This document shows positions 1-7,564 of a stretch of DNA of 41,226 nt, piece after piece. The stretch is from Mycobacterium helveticum (GTDB lineage Bacteria > Actinomycetota > Actinomycetes > Mycobacteriales > Mycobacteriaceae), in assembly GCF_007714205.1 (NCBI RefSeq), contig NZ_VMQU01000042.1, positions 1-41,226 of the forward strand, in the 5' to 3' direction. Position 1 is the stretch's first letter; every line of letters begins with the position of its first letter. The position numbers and the translations under genes are program-made. The notes under the pieces were generated by a model, which saw only the letters and a list, made by a program, of their open reading frames with translations, ran no database searches and was not told where the DNA came from.

Positions 1-1176
1 CCCCGAGACGCTGAACCCGCCCAGCCCCAGCCAGCGCGCCATCGACTCCAGTTCCGCGGCCAGCGCCGCGGCCACCCGCGGCTTGGACACATCCGGTTCG
101 CCGAACGCGCCGACGACGCGCAGGGTGCCGGCCGCCCGGTCGGCCTTCAGGTCGACCCGTGCGACCAGTCGTCCGTCCAGCAGAAAAGGCCACACGTAGT
201 AGCCGTACTTGCGCTTTTCGGGCGGCGTGTAGATCTCGACCCGGTAATGGAAATCGAACAGCCGCTCGACGCGGGGGCGGAAGAAGATCAACGGGTCGAA
301 CGGGCACAGCAACGCGGTGCCCCGGTCCGAGCGCGGCACGGTCTGCCCGGACCGCAGGTACGCCGGCGCGGACCAGCCCTGCACCTCCACCCGTTCGATC
401 TCCCCGGCGGCCAGCAGGCCCGCGAGGGCCGGCTTGACCTGGGCGACCGACAGGCGGAAGTAGTCGCGGATGTCGGCCTCGGCGCCCACGCCCAGCGCGG
501 TGGCGGCCCGCAGGGTGAGTTCCCGGATCGCCTCCTCGTCGTCGACCTCGCGGGAGAGCACCTCGGCCGGCAGCACCCGTTCGACCAGGTCGTAGTGGCG
601 GGCGAAACCGACCCGGGTGGCGGTGGTGAACACGCCGGACGCGAACAGCGCCTCGGCGACCCACTTGGTGTCGCTGCGGTTCCACCAGGCACCCTTCGTG
701 CGCCGGGGTTCGGCGGCCAGGTGCTCCTCGATCCGCCCGGCGGTGCTGGGGCCCAGTTCGGCGACGGCCGCGACGACGGCGTCGGCCAGTTGCGGGTCGT
801 CCCTGACGATGTGGGTGCGCCAGCGGCCATGGGAGTACTGGCGCATCCGCCAGCGCAGCAGCGGCCAGTCCTCGACCGCCATGAGCGCGGCTTCGTGCGC
901 CCAGTACTCGGCCAGCAGCCGCGACGACCGCGGGCCCCACGCCACGCGGTCCAGCAGGTCGCGGTCGTAGGACCCGAGCCGGCTGAACACCGGCGCGTAG
1001 TGGGCGCGCACCGCCACCGAGACCGAATCCAGCTGCAGCACCTGGATTCGCGACATCAGCCGCCCCAGCTGCGCGCGGGTGATCGCGCCCGCCGGCCGCC
1101 GCCCGTTAAATCCTTGAGCCGCAACGGCTGTCCGCCGGGCTTGCGCTGCTGTCAGCGTTCGGATCCGGATCGGCAC
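1..1176 (-). CDS. Winged-helix DNA-binding protein, YcaQ/AlkX-like DNA glycosylase family (3' end outside window)
   Basis: An open minus-strand frame runs off the left edge; about 392 residues are visible. It starts LTAAQARRTAVAAQGF, the usual N-terminal signature of the HTH_42 winged-helix family, followed by ITRAQLGRLMSRIQVLQLDSV and, later, YYVWPFLLDGRLVARVDLKA, which is typical of the C-terminal beta domain. Characterised relatives (E. coli YcaQ/AlkX, Streptomyces AlkZ) unhook DNA interstrand crosslinks or excise bulky alkylated bases; that function here is inference from family. The start is taken as the GTG at 1174-1176 because the family signature begins a few codons later. The frame remains open upstream to the dfrA stop, but that part has no family similarity. 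No clear Shine-Dalgarno sequence is visible. The C-terminus lies outside the window. Confidence 0.85.
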   Translation of the reverse strand, partial: MPIRIRTLTAAQARRTAVAAQGFNGRRPAGAITRAQLGRLMSRIQVLQLDSVSVAVRAHYAPVFSRLGSYDRDLLDRVAWGPRSSRLLAEYWAHEAALMAVEDWPLLRWRMRQYSHGRWRTHIVRDDPQLADAVVAAVAELGPSTAGRIEEHLAAEPRRTKGAWWNRSDTKWVAEALFASGVFTTATRVGFARHYDLVERVLPAEVLSREVDDEEAIRELTLRAATALGVGAEADIRDYFRLSVAQVKPALAGLLAAGEIERVEVQGWSAPAYLRSGQTVPRSDRGTALLCPFDPLIFFRPRVERLFDFHYRVEIYTPPEKRKYGYYVWPFLLDGRLVARVDLKADRAAGTLRVVGAFGEPDVSKPRVAAALAAELESMARWLGLGGFSVSG

Positions 1177-1521
1177 GGCGCCGAGGATACCGCTCTTGCG
1201 GCGATCTCCCGCCGTTTGCGGCCGGGGCGGGCCCACCCGGCGGTGACTTTTTGATCCGACGGCACCGCCCCATTGGCTTCCGGTGCCGGCCCCGCCGGCT
1301 TCCTGCGTTCCCGGTACGCCGACTCGAGAGCGTCCGGAACCGGCTCCAGGTCGCGGTAGACCGCCATCAGCTGCCAGGACCTCGGCGCGCCGCCGACTGG
1401 CCGCGTCCACCGCGCGGCGGGCCTGTTCACGGTGGTGATCGGCCTTCTGCTTCGCGCCGGCGAGTTGACCGTGCGGACGGCGACCTCGTTGCGCCTCGAT
1501 GTCGGCGTCGGCGGCCGCCGC
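1152..1521 (-). pseudogene. Decayed small gene downstream of dfrA (two frames needed)
   Basis: Between dfrA and the YcaQ-like gene, coding-like sequence is split over two frames. The frame in phase with dfrA reads an Ala/Arg/Glu-rich, coiled-coil-like segment (ADADIEAQRGRR..., ending RRRAEVLA) with no ATG or GTG near its start. From about 1385 a second frame continues with LMAVYRDLEPVPDALESAYR and ends at a stop at 1152, inside the next gene. A GTG overlapping the dfrA stop (GTGA) would start the ancestral protein if one base were gained or lost within the first codons. I read this as a small gene with two frameshifts, or an assembly error. The product is not recognised; M. tuberculosis also has a small hypothetical gene after dfrA. 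Third-position GC is high in both pieces, which supports past coding. Confidence 0.4.
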
Positions 1522-2016
1522 TCACTCCCGACGGTAGCTGTGAAACCGGTACCGCAGCCCGGACCGGCTCACCCGCCACTCCCCCGTCTCGGCGCGCCAG
1601 GTGGCGTCGAGCACCGGGGCCACCGCGTCGTCGTCGGCGCGCGGCAGGTCGATGTCGACCTCGGTGACCTCGCACCGGGTGGCGCGTGGCAGCGCCAGCG
1701 GGTAGACCTGCCCGCCGCCGATGACCCAGGTCTCGGGATCGCTCGCGCAATCGGCGAAAGCCTCGTCGGGCGACGCCACCACCTCGGCCCCGTCGGCCGT
1801 GAAGCCGGCCCGGCGGGACAGGATGACGTTTCTGCGGCCCGGCAGCGGACGGACGCCGGCCGGCAGCGACTCCCAGGTGCGCCGCCCCATCACCACGGTG
1901 TGTCCCATGGTCAGCTGTTTGAACCGGGTCAGGTCTTCGGGCACCCGCCACGGGATGTCGCCGCCGCGCCCGATCACACCGGAGGTCGACTGCGCCCAGA
2001 CCAGACCCACCGTCAT
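1522..2016 (-). CDS. folA: Dihydrofolate reductase
   Basis: This 164-residue protein reduces 7,8-dihydrofolate to tetrahydrofolate with NADPH in the cytoplasm and recycles the folate oxidised by ThyA. The N-terminus [21 protein letters not shown] holds the substrate-site Asp and Trp; [10 protein letters not shown] and [12 protein letters not shown] are the NADPH-binding segments, and [13 protein letters not shown] is the conserved cofactor loop. It closely resembles M. tuberculosis DfrA (159 aa), with a slightly longer middle loop ([10 protein letters not shown]). The ATG overlaps the thyA stop by 4 bp (ATGA), so the two are translationally coupled. Also called dfrA in mycobacteria; it is the target of antifolates. 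Confidence 0.97.
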   Translation of the reverse strand: MTVGLVWAQSTSGVIGRGGDIPWRVPEDLTRFKQLTMGHTVVMGRRTWESLPAGVRPLPGRRNVILSRRAGFTADGAEVVASPDEAFADCASDPETWVIGGGQVYPLALPRATRCEVTEVDIDLPRADDDAVAPVLDATWRAETGEWRVSRSGLRYRFHSYRRE

Positions 2017-2813
2017 ACCGCGACGGGAGCCTTGATCGCCGGGTGCGGATCGTAGTTGCGCACGACGACGTCCTCGTAGGCGTAGTCGAAGATCGAATCA
2101 CGTTGGGCTAAAACAAGTTCCGGGTAAGGACGCGGTTCGCGGGTCAGCTGGAGCCGCACCTGCTCGACGTGGTTGTCATAGATGTGGCAGTCGCCGCCCG
2201 TCCACACGAACTCACCGACCGACAGACCGGCCTGGGCCGCCATCATGTGGGTGAGCAACGCGTAGCTGGCGATGTTGAAGGGCACCCCGAGGAACAGGTC
2301 GGCGCTGCGCTGGTAGAGCTGGCAGCTCAGCCGTCCGTCGGCCACGTAGAACTGGAAGAAGGCGTGACACGGCGGTAGTGCCATCCGCGGGATGTCGCCG
2401 ACGTTCCAGGCCGAAACGATGATCCGCCGGGAGTCCGGGTCGGTGCGCAGCAGGTTCAGCGCGGCGCTGATCTGATCGACGTGCTCGCCGGAAGGGGTCG
2501 GCCAGGATCGCCATTGCACGCCGTAGATCGGTCCGAGATCGCCCGTGCCGTCGGCCCATTCGTCCCAGATGGTCACCCCGCGGTCCTGCAGCCAGCCGAC
2601 GTTGGAGTCGCCGCGCAGGAACCACAGCAGCTCGTAGACCACCGATTTGAAGTGCACCTTCTTGGTGGTCAGCAGCGGGAAACCGGCCGCCAGGTCGTAG
2701 CGCAGCTGCTGGCCGAACAGGCTGCGGGTGCCGGTGCCGGTGCGATCGGATTTGGCCGCGCCCCGCTCGAGCACCAGGCGCAGCAGGTCCTCGTAGGGCG
2801 TCGGTATCGGCAC
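2013..2813 (-). CDS. thyA: Thymidylate synthase ThyA
   Basis: 266 residues, the normal length for bacterial ThyA. It methylates dUMP to dTMP using 5,10-methylene-tetrahydrofolate and yields dihydrofolate, which the next gene recycles. Visible motifs are the phosphate-binding [11 protein letters not shown] near the N-terminus, the catalytic Cys149 in [14 protein letters not shown], the phosphate-binding [22 protein letters not shown], and the conserved C-terminus ending in IKAPVAV. It is the first gene of a two-gene operon with folA. The ATG at 2811-2813 faces a divergent hydrolase gene across 65 bp that contain a strong palindrome. Mycobacteria usually also carry the flavin-dependent ThyX elsewhere. 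Confidence 0.97.
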   Translation of the reverse strand: MPIPTPYEDLLRLVLERGAAKSDRTGTGTRSLFGQQLRYDLAAGFPLLTTKKVHFKSVVYELLWFLRGDSNVGWLQDRGVTIWDEWADGTGDLGPIYGVQWRSWPTPSGEHVDQISAALNLLRTDPDSRRIIVSAWNVGDIPRMALPPCHAFFQFYVADGRLSCQLYQRSADLFLGVPFNIASYALLTHMMAAQAGLSVGEFVWTGGDCHIYDNHVEQVRLQLTREPRPYPELVLAQRDSIFDYAYEDVVVRNYDPHPAIKAPVAV

Positions 2814-2844
2814 GCGGTCAGCTTAGCCGGTGGACGCCGAAAAC

Positions 2845-2863
2845 CCCCGCGGCGACCGCGGGG
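2845..2863. promoter_or_regulatory. Perfect 8-bp-arm palindrome between thyA and the hydrolase gene
   Basis: CCCCGCGG at 2845-2852 and CCGCGGGG at 2856-2863 are perfect inverted repeats separated by three bases. They lie in the 65-bp divergent region, 15 bp before the ATG at 2879 and 31 bp before the thyA ATG. It may be an operator for a dimeric regulator or a hairpin in the 5' leader. It has no T-tract and is not placed like a terminator. Confidence 0.5.
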
Positions 2864-2878
2864 AGTACAACAAAGACC

Positions 2879-3622
2879 ATGCCGAAAATCACCGACACCA
2901 TCACCACCGGCGACGGCGCCTGCACCGTCAGGCTGTTCACCCCCGAGGGGGGCGGCCCGTGGCCGGGCGTGATCATGTACACCGACGCCGGCGGGGTGCG
3001 TGACACCTTCGACCGGATGGCCGCCAAGCTGGCCGGATACGGCTATGCCGTGCTGCTCCCCGACGTGTACTACCGCAGCGGCGGCTGGGCCCCGTTCGAC
3101 ATGGCCACCGTGTTCGGCGACGCGGGGGAACGCCAACGGCTGTTTTCGATGATCGGCAGCGTCACCCCGGACAGGACGGCCGACGACGCCGACGCCTTCT
3201 TCGCGTACCTGGCGGGCCGCCCCGAGGTGTCCGGCGACCGATTCGGCGTGTGCGGCTACTGCATGGGTGGGCGTACGTCGATGATCGTGGCCGGCCGCCT
3301 TCCGCAGCGCGTCGCGGCCGCGGCGTCGTTCCACGGCGGGGGGCTGGTCACCGACGCGGCGGACAGCCCGCACCTGTTGGCCGACCGGATGACCGCCGCG
3401 GTGTATGTCGGCGGCGCCGAGAACGACGCGTCGTTCACCCCCGCTCACGCCGACCAGCTCGACAGGGCGCTGACGGCGGCGGGCGTCTCGCACACCATCG
3501 AGTTCTACCCGGCGGCCCATGGGTTCGCGGTCCCGGACAACCCCCCGTACGACGCCGCCGCCGACGAGCGGCACTGGGCTGCGATGACGAGCCTGTTCGA
3601 CTCGGCATTACGGCGAAAATGA
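2879..3622 (+). CDS. Dienelactone hydrolase family protein
   Basis: This 247-residue alpha/beta hydrolase of the dienelactone hydrolase family probably acts on an ester or lactone in the cytoplasm; the true substrate is unknown. The nucleophile is Cys128 in GVCGYCMGG, the usual Gly-x-Cys-x-Gly elbow of this family. The likely remaining triad residues are Asp183 in GGAENDASF and His214 in PAAHGFAVP. There is no signal peptide. It corresponds by position and family to Rv2765 of M. tuberculosis. The ATG at 2879 follows a weak GGGGAG-type ribosome site. It is transcribed away from thyA. Confidence 0.9.
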   Translation: MPKITDTITTGDGACTVRLFTPEGGGPWPGVIMYTDAGGVRDTFDRMAAKLAGYGYAVLLPDVYYRSGGWAPFDMATVFGDAGERQRLFSMIGSVTPDRTADDADAFFAYLAGRPEVSGDRFGVCGYCMGGRTSMIVAGRLPQRVAAAASFHGGGLVTDAADSPHLLADRMTAAVYVGGAENDASFTPAHADQLDRALTAAGVSHTIEFYPAAHGFAVPDNPPYDAAADERHWAAMTSLFDSALRRK

Positions 3623-4374
3623 CGACACCGCACGGCGGACCCCACACCCGCAACGCGCCAAATTTCGTCCGGTTCCCGACGATCAAGGCAGCGCCCCGTG
3701 GGTACCACTGCGCCGTGGCCGGGGGTGACGATGCCGGGTTGAGCGAGCGGGTCTGGTCGATGATCGCGGATTCAAAATTTGCTGTAAAGCATGACCTTTT
3801 TCGCGAACCATCGACTGGCTCAACGCTTGGCACCTGATCGCTTTCGTCACGCCCTTGCGCTCTGCCATCGTCAATCCCATCCTCCGGCGGTAGCGCAACC
3901 CCCGCTCTGACGTTCGGATGACACTCCGCACGCGGGCATTCTCAGACGAGTCAACGAACGGGGCTACGCGCGCATTTTTGTGAGTCAACGCGACGGATTG
4001 ACAAGGCCCGGATCAGCCGTGTTACATAAAGAGCGCTGAGCACACAGCCGGTCTGGGACTGATGCCACCGCCTTATCGGCCGTGGCATCACCAAGGCGAA
4101 GCCAACCGCCCGTATCTTGATCTGAATTCGTGTGACCCTGGAAATCCGCGGGCAACGCGCTCATTTGCTCACTCATCCTGAGTCTGCAAATCGTGCTATA
4201 TCCGTCGCGGACGTCGACGTCGACGTCGAGCGATCGATCCCGCGCGGACTGCTCAATGCGGTCGCGACTGACATCCGCACCGGCTCAAGGGTTGTCGACC
4301 GCTTCGACGCTGCGCCGCCATCGCCACCGGGACGCCAGTAACTGGTGGCGCTGAACCGGAGCTCCGAGTCGAAA
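3623..4374. other. Long stretch without an intact gene
   Basis: About 750 bp between the hydrolase and the STAS-PAS gene. The right-hand half of its first section holds a transposase remnant (3836-3990, listed separately). A GACGTC hexamer is reiterated around 4207-4228, and small palindromes lie at 4335-4345 (CCAGT-A-ACTGG). Base composition is lower in GC than the flanking genes, especially 3760-4030. Short open frames exist on both strands, but none shows a recognisable domain or a good ribosome site. It looks like an old insertion scar. Confidence 0.6.
3836..3990 (-). mobile_element. Remnant of the 5' end of an integrase-core transposase gene
   Basis: On the minus strand from the ATG at 3878-3880, the frame reads MGLTMAERKGVTKAI. 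That closely resembles the N-terminus I remember for mycobacterial transposases with an integrase catalytic core (MGLTMAERKAVTKAIATRY...). Similarity stops after about 15 residues, so the element is truncated to its first end. Upstream, to 3990, lies AT-richer sequence with the 9-bp direct repeat GAGTCAACG at 3948-3956 and 3982-3990, plausibly terminal or transposase-binding repeats. The assignment rests on a short match. Confidence 0.5.
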
Positions 4375-4390
4375 ACGGACTACAGTCCGT
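4375..4390 (+). promoter_or_regulatory. Palindromic operator overlapping a -10 element of the STAS-PAS gene
   Basis: ACGGACT (4375-4381) and AGTCCGT (4384-4390) form a perfect 7-bp inverted repeat with a 2-bp spacer. The sequence TACAGT at 4381-4386 inside it fits a mycobacterial TANNNT -10 box placed 10 nt before the ATG at 4397. There is no Shine-Dalgarno sequence between them. A bound protein here would block the promoter, so this is a likely repressor site. An RNA hairpin is less likely if the transcript starts near 4393-4397. Confidence 0.5.
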
Positions 4391-4396
4391 CGTGGC

Positions 4397-5380
4397 ATGA
4401 CCGAAACGAGCGCACCAAACACCATGAAAATTCATCAAACCCGCATCCGCAGTGCCCAGACCCTTTGCGCCGGTCGCGACGACTCGATCGGCAACGGCGA
4501 CCGAGTAAGAATGCGGGAACACGGCCGCCACCAGACGACGGTGGTGACGATCAGCGGCGAAGTCGACGCCGCAAACAGCGACCGCGTCCACGAATTCGCA
4601 ACTCGCCTAATGCTGGTCGGCAATCCGTTGATCCTCGACCTGAGCGGCGTCAAATTCTTTGCTGCGCGGGCTATCTTGACGTTGATCGCCGTCGATGACG
4701 CCTGCCGAGTTACCGCGGTGCCCTGGGCGATAGTTCCCAGCCGCGCCGTGAACCGGGTGCTTCGGCTCACCGACTGCCACACCTCCCTGCCCACAGCGAG
4801 TTCGGTGCCCGAGGCGCTGCACCAGCTGACCGCCGGTACCTTGAGCCAGTCCGCAGCTGCCCACAGTCACGATGTCGAGCGCAGACGCCCGACGCCACCT
4901 GACCAACTGCCCATAGAGGCGCTGCACGAAATACCCGCGCTCCTCGCCCTGGAGCGACTGCCGATCCCGGCCCTGGCGGTCGACGGCGCGGGAGCCATCT
5001 TGTTCGTCAACAGCCCGTTCTGCGACATGGTCGGCTACGCGTACGAAGAACTGTCGTCGATGACATTCGACGACATCTTCTGCGGGCTGCCACCCGACGA
5101 CGGCCGGGTGCCACGCAAGCGGGCCGCGACCGATCGGCTGATCGCGTTGCGGCACAAGGAAGGCCACTACGTGTGGGCGGACATGAGCGAGTCGGCCATG
5201 CGACGCTGCGACGACAGCGTCACGCTGAACATCTTCCACGACCGCACCGAGGAACTCTGGGTCAACAGCGGCGCCATGGAGCAACCGGTCAGCCGGAAGG
5301 CAGATCAACCAGTGCGGCCAGGCGCGCTCGGTGGCGGTAGGGGGTACCCAGCGCCAGTTGATCGCTCTTGGCCCGCTTGA
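4397..5380 (+). CDS. STAS-PAS domain protein (anti-sigma-antagonist-like)
   Basis: 327 residues. A STAS domain spans about 46-128 (TTVVTISGEVDAANSDRV, LILDLSGVKFFAARAIL), followed by a linker and a PAS domain at about 186-290 (PALAVDGAGAILFVNSPFCD through ALRHKEGHYVWADMSES). Such proteins take part in partner switching that controls sigma factors, with the PAS domain sensing a ligand or redox state. The site that is usually Asp-Ser-Ser in phosphorylatable antagonists reads Phe-Ala-Ala-Arg (88-91), so classical serine phosphorylation is unlikely. The last ~30 residues are low complexity and lie antisense over the 3' end of the fadE gene (92-bp overlap), as if the original stop near 5290 had been lost. 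Function is inferred from domains only. Confidence 0.8.
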   Translation: MTETSAPNTMKIHQTRIRSAQTLCAGRDDSIGNGDRVRMREHGRHQTTVVTISGEVDAANSDRVHEFATRLMLVGNPLILDLSGVKFFAARAILTLIAVDDACRVTAVPWAIVPSRAVNRVLRLTDCHTSLPTASSVPEALHQLTAGTLSQSAAAHSHDVERRRPTPPDQLPIEALHEIPALLALERLPIPALAVDGAGAILFVNSPFCDMVGYAYEELSSMTFDDIFCGLPPDDGRVPRKRAATDRLIALRHKEGHYVWADMSESAMRRCDDSVTLNIFHDRTEELWVNSGAMEQPVSRKADQPVRPGALGGGRGYPAPVDRSWPA

Positions 5381-6386
5381 GGTACAGGTGGGCGGGATAC
5401 TCCCACGTCATCCCGATGCCGCCGTGCAACTGCACGCACTCCTCGGCGGCGTGTACGGCGATTCCGCTGCAGTAGGCCTGCGCGATCGCCGCCGCGACGT
5501 CGGCGTCGTCGTCGCCGCGGGCGCAGGTGTCGGCCGCGTAGCGGGCCGCGGCCGTGGCGGACCCGACCTCGAACCACAGGTCGGCCAGCCGGTGCTTGAT
5601 GGCCTGGTAGGAGCCGATCGCGCGGCCGAACTGCTTGCGCTGCTTGACATAGGCCAGCGTGGTGTCGAAACACCACTGCGCCACCCCGAGCTGTTCGGAG
5701 GCCAACAGCGCCGCGGCTGTCCGGAGCGCCTCGGCCACGGCGGCCTCGGCCGGCCCGATCGGTGCCGAGGCCACCCCCGAAAAATGAACGTCCGCAAGGG
5801 GTCTGGTCATGTCCAGGGTGACCAGCGGCGACACCTCGACGCCGGACGCGGCGCGCGCGACGGTGTGCAGCTCGAGTCCGTCCCGGCCCGCGACCGGCAC
5901 CACCAGCACGTCGGCCTGGCCGGCACCGGCGACGCTGGTGACCGATCCGTTCAGCCCCTCGGGGCCTGCGCTCACCCCCGTGACGGCAGCACCGGGCGCG
6001 GTGGACAGCGGCACCGCCAGCGCCGCGGTGAGCTCCCCCCCGGCCAGTGCCGGCACGGTCTCGGTGTCGCCGGCACGCAACAGCGCGACCGTGGCCAGGA
6101 CCGCGCTGGACAGGTACGGCACCGGCGCGACGGCCCGGCCGATCTCCTCCATGACGACCGCGGCCTCGCGGGCGCTCGCGCCGGCGCCGCCGAGGGACTC
6201 GGGCACCAGCAGGCCGGCCACGCCCAGGTCGGCGGCAAGCGCCCGCCAGAGCGCCGAGAAGTCCTGCGGGTCGGGATCGTAGGCGCGGGCCACCGACTCC
6301 GGGGGGCAGCGGTCGGCGAACAGCTGGCGGACGCTGTCGCGCAAGGCTTCCTCGGTGTCGGAGTACAGCAAATCACCGATACTCAT
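5289..6386 (-). CDS. fadE: Acyl-CoA dehydrogenase family protein, subunit without the EGT glutamate
   Basis: 365 residues with the acyl-CoA dehydrogenase fold: the N-terminal helical domain (DSVRQLFADRCPP, GLLVPESLGGAGASAREAAV), a poorly conserved middle beta domain, and the C-terminal helical domain (LGVAQWCFDTTLAYVKQRKQFGRAIGSYQAIKHRLADL, VQLHGGIGMTWEYPAHLYLKRAK). It oxidises acyl-CoA thioesters to enoyl-CoA with FAD. The usual Tyr-Glu-Gly-Thr catalytic segment is absent; the end reads LALGTPYRHRARLAAL. This matches the non-catalytic partner type in heteromeric mycobacterial dehydrogenases. Its ATG overlaps the stop of the upstream fadE by 4 bp (ATGA), and it is the last gene of the fabG5-fadE-fadE operon. 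The fadE number and the substrate cannot be assigned. Confidence 0.88.
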   Translation of the reverse strand: MSIGDLLYSDTEEALRDSVRQLFADRCPPESVARAYDPDPQDFSALWRALAADLGVAGLLVPESLGGAGASAREAAVVMEEIGRAVAPVPYLSSAVLATVALLRAGDTETVPALAGGELTAALAVPLSTAPGAAVTGVSAGPEGLNGSVTSVAGAGQADVLVVPVAGRDGLELHTVARAASGVEVSPLVTLDMTRPLADVHFSGVASAPIGPAEAAVAEALRTAAALLASEQLGVAQWCFDTTLAYVKQRKQFGRAIGSYQAIKHRLADLWFEVGSATAAARYAADTCARGDDDADVAAAIAQAYCSGIAVHAAEECVQLHGGIGMTWEYPAHLYLKRAKSDQLALGTPYRHRARLAALVDLPSG

Positions 6387-7564
6387 CTGGGTACGTCCTT
6401 CCAGGCGACGTCCTTGTCGACGCGGTGTTCGCCGGGCAGGCCAAGGATCCGCTCGGAGACGGTGTTGCGCAGGATCTCCGAGGTGCCGCCCTCGATGGAG
6501 TTGCCGCGCGCCCGCAGGTAGCGGTAGCCGGGCTCGCGCCCGACAAGGTCGACGACTTCGGTTCTGCGCATGGTCCAGTCGTCGTAGCGCAACCCGGACT
6601 CGGCGTGCAGCTCGATGTCGAAACCCGAGATGGCCTGGGCGAGGCGGGCGAACGCGATCTTCATGCCGGCGCCTTCGGGCCCGGGCTGACCCGCCTGGGC
6701 CTGTTGCCCCAGCCGCTCACCGGCCAGCCGGAGCACTTCGGCGTCGACCCACAACCGCATCAGTTCGTCGTGCATGGCCGGATCGCGCAGCCCCGGCTCG
6801 TCGCGCCAGGCCGCGGTGACCTTGCCGATGATCCCGCCCTCCCGCGGAACGCCGGGGCGCGAACCGATCGCGACCCGTTCGTTGTTGAGCGTCGTCGTCG
6901 CGACCTTCCAGCCCCCGCCCTCCGGGCCGAGCCGATTGGCGTCGGGCACCCGGACGTCGGTGAGGAAGACCTCGTTGAACTCCGCCTCCCCGGTGATCTG
7001 GCGCAGCGGCCGGACTTCGACACCGGGCTGGGTCATGTCGCACAAGAAGTACGTCAGGCCCGCGTGTTTGGGCACCGTCGGGTCGGTGCGGGCGACCAGG
7101 ATGGCCATCTGCGCGTGCTGGGCCATCGACGTCCACACCTTCTGCCCGTTGACGATCCACTCCTCACCGTCACGGACCGCCCGGGTGGCCACCCCGGCCA
7201 GGTCCGACCCCGCGCCGGGCTCGCTGAACAGCTGGCAGTAGACCTGCTCTCCGGTGAACAACGGCCGCAGGAACTTTCGCTTCTGCTGATCGGTCCCGAA
7301 CGCCGCGATGGTCGGTGCAGCCATGCCCATCCCGATGAAGTTCTTCGCGGTCCCCCCGACCGGCGCGCCGGCGGCGGCCAGCCGGGCGTCGACCAGTTGC
7401 TGGGCGCTGCGCGGCAGGCCCAGCCCGCCGAATCCCTCCGGCAGGTACACCCACGCCAGCCCCGCGTCGTACTGCGCGCCCAGGAATTCCCGCGGGGCGG
7501 TGGTCGCCGGGTCGTGGCCGTCGAGCAGGGCCTGCACGCGCGCGTCCAGGTCGGCGGTGTTCAC
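6383..7564 (-). CDS. fadE: Acyl-CoA dehydrogenase family protein, subunit with the catalytic glutamate
   Basis: 393 residues starting at the GTG at 7562-7564, which overlaps the fabG5 stop (GTGA). The family marks are clear: FSEPGAGSDLAGVATRAV (substrate/FAD loop), VNGQKVWTSMAQHA, a central domain with LTYFLCDMTQPGVEVRPL and ITGEAEFNEVFLTDVRVP, and the C-terminal GNSIEGGTSEILRNTVSERI. The Glu before GGTSEI occupies the position of the general base in medium-chain-type enzymes. It therefore probably supplies the active site for a heteromer with the downstream FadE, which lacks it. It catalyses alpha,beta-dehydrogenation of an acyl-CoA of unknown chain type; electrons leave through electron-transfer flavoprotein. 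A longer upstream reading in this frame is only a shadow of fabG5. Confidence 0.88.
   Translation of the reverse strand: MNTADLDARVQALLDGHDPATTAPREFLGAQYDAGLAWVYLPEGFGGLGLPRSAQQLVDARLAAAGAPVGGTAKNFIGMGMAAPTIAAFGTDQQKRKFLRPLFTGEQVYCQLFSEPGAGSDLAGVATRAVRDGEEWIVNGQKVWTSMAQHAQMAILVARTDPTVPKHAGLTYFLCDMTQPGVEVRPLRQITGEAEFNEVFLTDVRVPDANRLGPEGGGWKVATTTLNNERVAIGSRPGVPREGGIIGKVTAAWRDEPGLRDPAMHDELMRLWVDAEVLRLAGERLGQQAQAGQPGPEGAGMKIAFARLAQAISGFDIELHAESGLRYDDWTMRRTEVVDLVGREPGYRYLRARGNSIEGGTSEILRNTVSERILGLPGEHRVDKDVAWKDVPR

Noticed and set aside
247..1254. Long open frame on the plus strand (335 codons)
   Set aside because: It is the antisense of the YcaQ-like gene; it is full of Arg/Gly/Pro without a domain, as expected for a GC-rich shadow frame.
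3683..3988. 101-codon minus-strand frame
   Set aside because: Only its 15-residue internal piece matches a transposase start; the rest is not protein-like, so it is listed as a remnant and not as a gene.
4207..4228. Reiterated GACGTC as a possible operator
   Set aside because: Simple hexamer repetition in a GC-rich gap with no gene close by; not enough to call a site.
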